Of a stretch of DNA of 64,000 nucleotides, positions 53,762 through 64,000 are shown piece after piece. The translations under genes and the position numbers were made by a program. Position 1 is the first letter of the stretch. Every line of letters starts with the position of its first letter. Below the pieces are notes generated by a model. The model was not told where the DNA came from, ran no database searches, and saw nothing but the letters and a program-made list of their open reading frames with translations. Origin of the DNA: Bolinopsis microptera (lineage: Eukaryota; Ctenophora; Tentaculata; Lobata; Bolinopsidae); NCBI RefSeq assembly GCF_026151205.1, contig NC_087084.1, positions 1,154,312 through 1,218,311 of the forward strand. Direction: 5' to 3'.

Positions 53762-56700
53762 AAATAGAGAACGAAATCAATTTCCAAAAACCTCTTCACT
53801 CAGGCAACGCAAAGTTCTATTTGCTTAACGGCAAGGGGCTCCAAACAACGAACGGTTTTGGCATGCTGATCGTTCAGATGGACCAAAGCTGGGGGCCTGT
53901 TCAGAACGGCCTTGAAGCATACGGAGAGGACTGTTTACCTGACCACCTCTGCAGAACAATGGGATATAACCACGCAATCAGCTGGCTGGCACAACCCAAC
54001 TCTACGCCAGGTAATTCAATGTTCAGTTTCAACAACATCTCCTGCCCAGCGGACCATAATGTAAGCCACAATGTTAACCGCAATGTTAACCACAATGTAA
54101 GCACGCTGTATAGCATTAAAAAGATAGAACACAAGATAGAACACTCTATTAACAAACAGGTAGAACCAACCATACATTTGTTTTGCGGTACATTTAGTGG
54201 ATCATGTCCGATAGTTGAGAGGAATAACTTCCTTAAGAGAGTGTGCTTTGAAGATCTGGGTATGACAGTACGCCAGTGCCCCTACTCTGACACTCTCTAC
54301 ATAACCCTTGATCAAGCTATCAACTTCGCTAATTTCGATAAAGTCTGTGACAACGACCCTCATTTCTACCAAGGCTGTGGTTTTGGGAAATCCCAGGATA
54401 TAGTAATGGACTCCGCAACATTTTGCAACAAATATGTTTGTACAACTGAACAGAAAGTGAAAGAGAAAGTGGAAGAGAAAGTGTGGAACACTGGAGATCT
54501 CCCCGTCTGCACTATCTCATCTGACAGGATTTGTTTTGATCAACCATGTTACCAGTCAGTATCGATACATGACCAATCGAAATCTAGACTAGGCTGTTAT
54601 AATCTAGATCTACCAGAGGAGTTGTGTGCTGGTACGAATGAAGCAAGAACCACAGTGCAGCTGAGGAGCGGCCAGGTAGTGGACCGGTCTACTGTATGCA
54701 ATGGTAAGTGTGATGCCCACTACAGATGTGAAGACGAGGCTTTCTGTGGTGGTTACTTGTACGGTATGTACTGTGTTGGTCACCGTCACAACTTTAATTA
54801 CGTTAAACCAAGCGATGTGTACGAATATGTCTGCAACGGGCAGGACTCTCACCTGTGCTTAACAAATGAGGTAGAAATAAAGTGTCCAGATCTTGAGTCC
54901 TTGGCAAGCCACGAAAAATGCCACAAGTTTACCGGTTCATTTAGTTCCAGTTGGGTGGTGTCCATTCTGAACAGAACGAGATGTACTGCCCTCTGGGGAA
55001 TTGACATTTACGCTGATCCATACATGATCCCAGTGTGTAGTAACTTCCTGGACCAGACAAACTGCACAGATCCCAACCGGTCAAAAGTGACGTGTGAAGT
55101 GGGCGGGTATATCTCAACCATATCCGAATATTTTGTATGCCATGGCCAACTGAGGGTCCCCTCGTTATGTGACAGTGGCATAGACCAAATCTGTGAAACA
55201 TTATCTGCAACTTGTGAGATACATAAACACAAAATGTGTGATAAAATTGAGGATTGTCTTGATGGGACTGATGAGACATTAGCCATCTGCCGCACCATGA
55301 CAAAGAAGGTGTGTCACAGAGCCTACAAGCACGACCAGGCACTGGAAATACCTCTGGAGTGGGTGGGGGACGGGGTGGAGGACTGTTTAGACGGGATTGA
55401 TGAGGAGGATGGGTGGCAAACTTGTGGTATTGGTCGGACTAAACGCAATGTAGTGTCAGTTAATCAACCCTGTGAGGAGGTACTCATTTGCAGGAACGAC
55501 CAGACAGCCTTCGTAGAGTTTAAAGATCTCTGTGATGGTATTGATACCTGTGGGCACGAGGAAGAGATCTGTAAGAGCTCACATCTTATCACATCCACAT
55601 TTAACAACGCATTAACTTTTAATAAAGCCGCGGGAATTGAGAAAGTTTTCTTGTATTGCTTGCCTGGTCTTGAGAGCCTGCAGGAGATTGCAGGGCAATG
55701 CGTTGTCAGTGAAGTCAATCTATCAGGCATGGAGGTCTTCGGAGTCAAATCAGTTTTAACAATTTTCCGTCCTAATAAAACCATCAACTGCGATCATACC
55801 TTTGGAGAAATCTACGTGACACTGAGTTGTGCAGGGTATTGTGAAGACTCTATTTGCCCCTTGAAAAACAAGATCCAATACAATTCTTGTCCTCAGCAAT
55901 ATCTTAACAGAATATACACCGTGGCTGAAAATTCTTTCATTTCGTTCGTCACTAAATCAGGTAATCATTACAAAAACGATTACTTCCGCTGTGATAATAA
56001 CATTTGCTTAAACTATAACCAAGTCTGCAATGTGGTGAATGATTGTGGGGACGGCTCTGATGAAGAGAACTGCACTAACGTATTCCATTGTAACTCTAAA
56101 GAACAGCTGATCCCCATTACTGAGAAGTGTGATGGAAACACAGATTGTCAGGACTTCTCTGATGAATGTAACTCTGACTGCGGGAAGGATATCCTACAGA
56201 ACATGTTTCTCAAGGTCCTATGTTGGGTTCTAGCTCTCCTGGCTATAGTTCTCAACCTCACTACAATATTCAAAACTTCAACTGATTTCAATGATAAAAT
56301 ATCAAAAGCAGCTCTAAACAACAAAATGCTGATACTTCTCATAAACATAGGAGATCTGCTAACAGGAGTTTACCTGATGAATATAGCGGTAATGGACACG
56401 ATAGTGTACGGAAGTAGCTACTGTATTAAGAGACTGGAATGGCTCACTAGTGCTCATTGTTCCTTGATCGGTGCTATCAGCACTGTTGGTTACCAGATCT
56501 CTCTGGTTACCATGACAAATCTCGGTCTAGCTAGATTGGCGGAGATAAAGAATGGGTCTATGATTAGTTATAGTGTGAACAAGCGAGCCATCCTCAGAAT
56601 CTTCCTCCTTGTATCTCTCATCGTTCTGATGTCAGTCATCATAGCTGTAGCGCCGTTGCTAGAACAGTTTGAAGACTTCTTTGTCAATGGTATGACCTAT

Positions 56701-57456
56701 GACCCTTCAGCGAAATTGTTTATTGGAGCTCCTAGAAAAGAAATCCATCTGAGCGTGTTGCAAGGGTACTACGGGAATATAAAAGGGGATTCTCTCAAGT
56801 GGGCAGCTATAAATGACCTTGTGAACGGAATGTTTTCTAATGATTACGGAGGTGATACACTCGGCCGGAGGAAGCTTGAATTCTACGGAAATGAAGGAGT
56901 CTGCCTCTTTAAATTCCTAGTTAAAGAGGATGACCCTCAGCGTATCTACACGTGGACTATCTTAACAATAAACATAATCTGCTTTGTTATAATATCTGTG
57001 TGTTATATTCTGATAAACACGATCACTAAAGCTTCTTCCAGGGTCCTTACCCAGGATACATCCCATACAGGCCAAATGGCAAGGAAACGGAACAGACGGT
57101 TGCAGCAGAAAATATCCGTCATTATTGCCACGAATCTGATGTGCTGGTTACCAGTAACCATAGTTTGCTGTCTGCATTCTGGTGCTATTATTGACGCAAC
57201 CCCTCACTATCCTATCATATCAATAGTATTTCTACCCATCAACTCTGTAATTAACCCTGTGTTATACAGTGAGTTTTTCAGTGGCTTGTGGAGTAGATCC
57301 TGCAAAAATGTGGCATGGATTTTCACAAGAAATAGAAAGGACCCGAGGATATTACCTAATCAACTATCTACCAAACCGAAGGGGAGCGTCGTTGAAATTG
57401 AAATGAGTAACATGAACACTATTCAAAAGAACGGCGACTCTATATTAACCACATAA
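53762..57456 (+). CDS. GPCR gene exon 2: SRCR-like, LDLa repeats and 7TM receptor
   Basis: After acceptor TTATCGTGCAG the frame is open for about 1,231 codons. The N-terminus resembles an SRCR domain (GFGMLIVQMDQSWGPV, LCRTMGYNHAISW). A long Cys-rich ectodomain follows, with LDL-receptor class A modules: CDKIEDCLDGTDE, DCLDGIDEEDG, LCDGIDTCGHEEE, CNVVNDCGDGSDEENC and CDGNTDCQDFSDEC. Seven hydrophobic helices run from about 56,200 to 57,285. TM1 contains LKVLCWVLALLAIVLNL, TM6 has MCWLPVTIVC, and TM7 ends NSVINPVLY (the class A NPxxY). The D/ERY position reads LARL, and extracellular loop 2 is unusually long (~100 residues, single Cys in GVCLFKF). It resembles GRL101/relaxin-type LDLa receptors but has no leucine-rich repeats. 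It is probably a surface receptor for a protein ligand, coupling uncertain. Confidence 0.85.
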
Positions 57457-59106
57457 ACTGAAGTAGAACTGAAATGAACTTTACTAAATGAGTTTACTTT
57501 CCTCAAACTTACATAATGATGCACGTTTATTAGACCGATCAAAAAGTTCGTAAGATATTTATTTGTTATACTAAATCGTTTGCAGCTGCGTTGAAAAAAA
57601 GTTTCGTAGATATTTTTCTTGCTGTTTTTTTTTGGGAATATACTTAATTCACGTACAGTGGGGTGACATCTGTTTTCGTCATTTCTGATAATGATAATAC
57701 AAACAGTGTTACTAACTTTATTTTTAATTGTAATTGACGAAATGAGAGTCTCCACTCAGTGTGTTAAAACATAATTCTTTGTCGACGTTTCGGCTACATG
57801 CCTTTGTCATAAACAGGACGTACTGAAAACTTACATAGCTGCAAAGATACAATGTTAAAATAATCTATTAATACTACGAAATATAACAACAACAAATAAC
57901 ATCTTGAAACCCAACAACGATCACAAATTTTTTTTCCCAAAGAAACATAAAATATAACGGCTAAAAGAATCCACACCGCAACAAGCCGTGAACAATTCCT
58001 CATAGTACTACAAACATTTTACCAAGATAGCTCCTTCATAAAACTGAGTAATCAAAAATTATCTAGGTTAATAAGTTCAAATTCAATATTACATTAACTT
58101 CCAAGTATATTTTATCCAATCACCTTCATTTACGGACTCAGACAATTGAGTATTTATTTCTGGGTTTTCACGTTTTATTAGAACCGACTGCCACAATTGA
58201 CGGTCCACATAGTCTTTACATCTTTTTCGAACTATAAACCGAAACGGTATAGTCTTCAGTTGTGACAAGTGCAGTTAAGTGCAATATCATTATCTCCTGA
58301 TAAGTGATCAGGTTATGTAGCTCTCGGCTCATACTAATTCGATCGCCCAAAAGTTCATGTGACTTTAGTTTTTATGGTTTTGCAGCCGTACAAAACCCAA
58401 ATCCCAACCCTAACCCTAACCATAACCCCGAAGCTTTCCCAGAAAACCTTACCACCTGCCGGGCTCGCTAGAGGTGATCGATTTTCAACAGCACGTTTGT
58501 CGTCGCGCGTCACATCAAGTTCACCAGCTTTTGCACGCTGCATTTAGCCTAGTAATCATGACAACGACATTACTTTGCAAAGTTTAAAAGCTACTATCTT
58601 TTATTTAGCCCAAAATCAAACTTTTCGGTTTAATTCAGAATCTAAGTTGTCCCAAATTTGGCTCCTGGGGAGCTAACTTTAAATTTACGAGACGGAAATT
58701 TTGTTGAAAACCGGAAGGTTCTATCTATTTTACTTTTGGAGATATACCCCAGCCGGTAGGGTTTGCTGGGTAGGTTCGGTAGTTAAGTATAATTGGAAGG
58801 TTCTGACAAATTTTCAGAATTATCTCATTCAAGGAACCGAAGATATGACAGAATAATACGACAAAAATCAACGAATTTCGTCAAATTACGCGACTTTTAC
58901 ACCTACTTTTGCTCCAAAAGCCGTGCACCATCAAATATGGCACCTAGGCAAAACTCGGATCACTGATCATTTCAAAAAGGTATGACAAATTTGGTTTTGT
59001 GAAAATTCTCACAGTCTCTAGAAAACAATGGTACAAAAATTTTGAAAATCCGAGCAAGTTTATTTTTATCGTGCACCCCCTAATATGACCGTATAAGGAA
59101 GTCAGT
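57457..59106. other. Non-coding downstream of the GPCR
   Basis: No gene. At 57,781-57,815 GTCGACGTTTCGGCTACATG followed by CCTTTGTCATAAACAGGACG resembles a motif common at ends of animal retroelements. At 58,398-58,425 there are a few CCCTAA-like units. An 'imperfect' poly(A) signal region could not be fixed. Confidence 0.4.
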
Positions 59107-59271
59107 CTAATTTCTCGTTAGGGTTAGGGTTTCAGCATATGCTTTTGTTAAAGATTGGGTTAGGGTTAGGGTTGGGATCAGATTAGAGGGTTAGGGTTTC
59201 GAATAGTCGTTCAGGACCAGCTAGAAAACGGGTTGAAAAAGTCACGTGACAGTCGAGTGTAGAGTGATTAT
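59107..59271 (-). repeat. Telomere-like-repeat element, copy 3 (inverted)
   Basis: TTTCTCGTTAGGGTTAGGGT, CAGCATATGCTTTTG, GGGTTAGGGTTAGGG, CGAATAGTCGTTCAGG and GTCACGTGACAGTCGAGTGT: the reverse complement of 52,139-52,330. Confidence 0.7.
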
Positions 59272-59432
59272 TCATAGATCACGCGTTTTGATACTTGGTA
59301 GGTTATCAATCTACAATTAAAAAAGTACGTAAATGGTAAATAAATTGTTAACTGCGCGACCTGAAATAATATTTCTACTATACCTTTTTAAATTTGAAAT
59401 GCAGACTATGAATATGATTATTGGGCGGCCAG

Positions 59433-62400
59433 TCATTAGTAGTGTACTGTGCACACTACACCTCTACACTACTGTCATTAGTAGTGTACTGTGCACACTA
59501 CACCTCTACACTACTGTCATTAGTAGTGTACTGTGCACACTACACCTCTACACTACTGTCATTAGTAGTGTACTGTGCACACTACACCTCTACACTGCTG
59601 TCATTAGTAGTGTACTGTGCACACTACACCTCTACACTGCTGTCATTAGTAGTGTACTGTGCACACTACACCTCTACACTACTGTCATTAGTAGTGTACT
59701 GTGCACACTACACCTCTACACTACTGTCATAAGTAGTGTACTGTGCACACTACACCTCTACACTACTGTCATTAGTAGTGTACTGTGCACACTACACCTC
59801 TACACTACTGTCATTAGTAGTGTACTGTGCACACTACACCTCTACACTGCTGTCATTAGTAGTGTACTGTGCACACTACACCTCTACACTGCTGTCATTA
59901 GTAGTGTACTGTGCACACTACACCTCTACACTACTGTCATTAGTAGTGTACTGTGCACACTACACCTCTACACTACTGTCATTAGTAGTGTACTGTGCAC
60001 ACTACACCTCTACACTACTGTCATTAGTAGTGTACTGTGCACACTACACCTCTACACTACTGTCATTAGTAGTGTACTGTGCACACTACACCTCTACACT
60101 ACTGTCATTAGTAGTGTACTGTGCACACTACACCTCTACACTACTGTCATTAGTAGTGTACTGTGCACACTACACCTCTACACTACTGTCATTAGTAGTG
60201 TACTGTGCACACTACACCTCTACACTGCTGTCATTAGTAGTGTACTGTGCACACTACACCTCTACACTGCTGTCATTAGTAGTGTACTGTGCACACTACA
60301 CCTCTACACTGCTGTCATTAGTAGTGTACTGTGCACACTACACCTCTACACTACTGTCATTAGTAGTGTACTGTGCACACTACACCTCTACACTGCTGTC
60401 ATTAGTAGTGTACTGTGCACACTACACCTCTACACTGCTGTCATTAGTAGTGTACTGTGCACACTACACCTCTACACTGCTGTCATTAGTAGTGTACTGT
60501 GCACACTACACCTCTACACTGCTGTCATTAGTAGTGTACTGTGCACACTACACCTCTACACTGCTGTCATTAGTAGTGTACTGTGCACACTACACCTCTA
60601 CACTACTGTCATTAGTAGTGTACTGTGCACACTACACCTCTACACTACTGTCATAAGTAGTGTACTGTGCACACTACACCTCTACACTGCTGTCATTAGT
60701 AGTGTACTGTGCACACTACACCTCTACACTACTGTCATTAGTAGTGTACTGTGCACACTACACCTCTACACTGCTGTCATTAGTAGTGTACTGTGCACAC
60801 TACACCTCTACACTGCTGTCATTAGTAGTGTACTGTGCACACTACACCTCTACACTGCTGTCATTAGTAGTGTACTGTGCACACTACACCTCTACACTGC
60901 TGTCTTTAGTAGTGTACTGTGCACACTACACCTCTACACTACTGTCATTAGTAGTGTACTGTGCACACTACACCTCTACACTACTGTCATTAGTAGTGTA
61001 CTGTGCACACTACACCTCTACACTACTGTCATTAGTAGTGTACTGTGCACACTACACCTCTACACTGCTGTCATTAGTAGTGTACTGTGCACACTACACC
61101 TCTACACTGCTGTCATTAGTAGTGTACTGTGCACACTACACCTCTACACTACTGTCATTAGTAGTGTACTGTGCACACTACACCTCTACACTACTGTCAT
61201 TAGTAGTGTACTGTGCACACTACACCTCTACACTACTGTCATTAGTAGTGTACTGTGCACACTACACCTCTACACTACTGTCATTAGTAGTGTACTGTGC
61301 ACACTACACCTCTACACTACTGTCATTAGTAGTGTACTGTGCACACTACACCTCTACACTACTGTCATTAGTAGTGTACTGTGCACACTACACCTCTACA
61401 CTACTGTCATTAGTAGTGTACTGTGCACACTACACCTCTACACTACTGTCATTAGTAGTGTACTGTGCACACTACACCTCTACACTACTGTCATTAGTAG
61501 TGTACTGTGCACACTACACCTCTACACTACTGTCATTAGTAGTGTACTGTGCACACTACACCTCTACACTACTGTCATTAGTAGTGTACTGTGCACACTA
61601 CACCTCTACACTACTGTCATTAGTAGTGTACTGTGCACACTACACCTCTACACTACTGTCATTAGTAGTGTACTGTGCACACTACACCTCTACACTACTG
61701 TCATTAGTAGTGTACTGTGCACACTACACCTCTACACTACTGTCATTAGTAGTGTACTGTGCACACTACACCTCTACACTACTGTCATTAGTAGTGTACT
61801 GTGCACACTACACCTCTACACTGCTGTCATTAGTAGTGTACTGTGCACACTACACCTCTACACTACTGTCATTAGTAGTGTACTGTGCACACTACACCTC
61901 TACACTACTGTCATTAGTAGTGTACTGTGCACACTACACCTCTACACTACTGTCATTAGTAGTGTACTGTGCACACTACACCTCTACACTACTGTCATTA
62001 GTAGTGTACTGTGCACACTACACCTCTACACTACTGTCATTAGTAGTGTACTGTGCACACTACACCTCTACACTGCTGTCATTAGTAGTGTACTGTGCAC
62101 ACTACACCTCTACACTGCTGTCATTAGTAGTGTACTGTGCACACTACACCTCTACACTGCTGTCATTAGTAGTGTACTGTGCACACTACACCTCTACACT
62201 GCTGTCATTAGTAGTGTACTGTGCACACTACACCTCTACACTACTGTCATTAGTAGTGTACTGTGCACACTACACCTCTACACTGCTGTCATTAGTAGTG
62301 TACTGTGCACACTACACCTCTACACTGCTGTCATTAGTAGTGTACTGTGCACACTACACCTCTACACTGCTGTCTTTAGTAGTGTACTGTGCACACTACA

Positions 62401-64000
62401 CCTCTACACTGCTGTCATTAGTAGTGTACTGTGCACACTACACCTCTACACTGCTGTCATTAGTAGTGTACTGTGCACACTACACCTCTACACTGCTGTC
62501 ATTAGTAGTGTACTGTGCACACTACACCTCTACACTGCTGTCATTAGTAGTGTACTGTGCACACTACACCTCTACACTACTGTCATTAGTAGTGTACTGT
62601 GCACACTACACCTCTACACTGCTGTCATTAGTAGTGTACTGTGCACACTACACCTCTACACTGCTGTCATTAGTAGTGTACTGTGCACACTACACCTCTA
62701 CACTGCTGTCATTAGTAGTGTACTGTGCACACTACACCTCTACACTACTGTCATTAGTAGTGTACTGTGCACACTACACCTCTACACTACTGTCATTAGT
62801 AGTGTACTGTGCACACTACACCTCTACACTACTGTCATTAGTAGTGTACTGTGCACACTACACCTCTACACTGCTGTCATTAGTAGTGTACTGTGCACAC
62901 TACACCTCTACACTACTGTCATTAGTAGTGTACTGTGCACACTACACCTCTACACTGCTGTCATTAGTAGTGTACTGTGCACACTACACCTCTACACTAC
63001 TGTCATTAGTAGTGTACTGTGCACACTACACCTCTACACTACTGTCATTAGTAGTGTACTGTGCACACTACACCTCTACACTGCTGTCATTAGTAGTGTA
63101 CTGTGCACACTACACCTCTACACTGCTGTCATTAGTAGTGTACTGTGCACACTACACCTCTACACTACTGTCATTAGTAGTGTACTGTGCACACTACACC
63201 TCTACACTGCTGTCATTAGTAGTGTACTGTGCACACTACACCTCTACACTACTGTCATTAGTAGTGTACTGTGCACACTACACCTCTACACTGCTGTCAT
63301 TAGTAGTGTACTGTGCACACTACACCTCTACACTACTGTCATTAGTAGTGTACTGTGCACACTACACCTCTACACTACTGTCATTAGTAGTGTACTGTGC
63401 ACACTACACCTCTACACTGCTGTCATTAGTAGTGTACTGTGCACACTACACCTCTACACTGCTGTCATTAGTAGTGTACTGTGCACACTACACCTCTACA
63501 CTGCTGTCATTAGTAGTGTACTGTGCACACTACACCTCTACACTGCTGTCATTAGTAGTGTACTGTGCACACTACACCTCTACACTACTGTCATTAGTAG
63601 TGTACTGTGCACACTACACCTCTACACTACTGTCATTAGTAGTGTACTGTGCACACTACACCTCTACACTGCTGTCATTAGTAGTGTACTGTGCACACTA
63701 CACCTCTACACTACTGTCATTAGTAGTGTACTGTGCACACTACACCTCTACACTACTGTCATTAGTAGTGTACTGTGCACACTACACCTCTACACTGCTG
63801 TCATTAGTAGTGTACTGTGCACACTACACCTCTACACTGCTGTCATTAGTAGTGTACTGTGCACACTACACCTCTACACTACTGTCATTAGTAGTGTACT
63901 GTGCACACTACACCTCTACACTGCTGTCATTAGTAGTGTACTGTGCACACTACACCTCTACACTGCTGTCATTAGTAGTGTACTGTGCACACTACACCTC
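59433..64000 (+). repeat. 42-bp satellite array, ~109 copies, runs off the window
   Basis: The unit starts TCATTAGTAGTGTACTGTGC and ends ACTRCTG. It is almost invariant except for an A/G position in CACTRCTG, two TCATAAG variants (59,727 and 60,651) and two TCTTTAG variants (60,903 and 62,373). Each unit holds the inverted motifs GTAGTGT and ACACTAC, so the array can form hairpins or cruciforms. It lacks stops in one frame (LVVYCAHYTSTLLS per unit) only because 42 is divisible by three. Confidence 0.97.

Noticed and set aside
57781-57815. Penelope-like retroelement end
   Set aside because: Only one short motif (ACGTTTCGGCTACA) recalls such elements; no RT or GIY-YIG coding sequence nearby.
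58395-59205. Chromosome end marked by TTAGGG repeats
   Set aside because: The tracts are short, degenerate, in both orientations and embedded in a dispersed element; a long satellite follows.
59433-64000. CRISPR-like array, or a repetitive protein of 14-residue repeats
   Set aside because: There are no unique spacers; the whole 42-bp unit repeats. The open frame follows from the period being divisible by three and from the lack of stops in one frame; there is no start context or flanking exon.

Overview
This is a eukaryotic, almost certainly invertebrate-animal, genomic window. It has multi-exon genes with GT/AG introns and extracellular domains typical of metazoans (Ig, sushi/CCP, SRCR-like, LDL-receptor class A, 7TM), and it is packed with retrotransposons, fold-back elements and satellites. 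Scattered (TTAGGG)n-like tracts fit a metazoan telomere repeat. Which phylum cannot be decided from the sequence alone; a cnidarian or another invertebrate with GRL101/LGR-like LDLa receptors is plausible.

Layout. 1-3,660 is homopolymer-swollen, doubtful sequence. 3,690-6,160 is a decayed Helitron-type PIF1 helicase. 6,160-12,000 is AT-rich non-coding DNA with dispersed and tandem repeats. From 12,015 to 37,739 lies a plus-strand gene for a secreted or surface receptor: a signal-peptide exon, a ~148-codon domain exon (2a), its tandem duplicate (2b) and a sushi exon, every boundary in phase 1. The intron between 2a and 2b has grown to about 24 kb. It holds a minus-strand RTE-like LINE (LINE A) that is cut in two places. 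One cut is filled by a Gypsy/Mag-like LTR retrotransposon (14,635-26,925, 5-bp target duplication). That element carries a fold-back element inside its 3' LTR, a second fold-back element, and a second LINE (LINE B) whose ORF1 fuses an AlkB-like dioxygenase to an SGNH esterase. The other cut is filled by exactly 17 tandem 454-bp units (27,633-36,512). Each unit is one complete phase 1-1 Ig-domain exon plus a 97-bp intron, on the same strand as the host gene.

From 37,740 to 53,000 there is no clear host gene apart from weak candidate terminal exons. The stretch holds three LINE fragments, several fold-back elements, a 3.2-kb element with inverted ends and about 20 copies of a GTAAATTTCGTCACA motif that changes orientation midway, and a duplicated block with GC-rich hairpins. 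A two-exon GPCR gene (53,192-57,456) encodes a repeat-built signal peptide, an SRCR-like segment, several LDLa modules and a rhodopsin-like 7TM domain. From 59,433 to the window edge there is an uninterrupted 42-bp satellite of about 109 copies.

The most striking feature is the Ig exon array. It is a recently homogenised, splice-compatible exon cassette sitting inside a transposable element in the intron of a receptor gene, with a junction structure (whole units, CTTGC at both ends) that suggests it was captured as an integer number of repeats. If spliced, it would give a receptor with up to about 14 extra Ig domains and easy copy-number variation, as expected for recognition or immune receptors. 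That function is inference.
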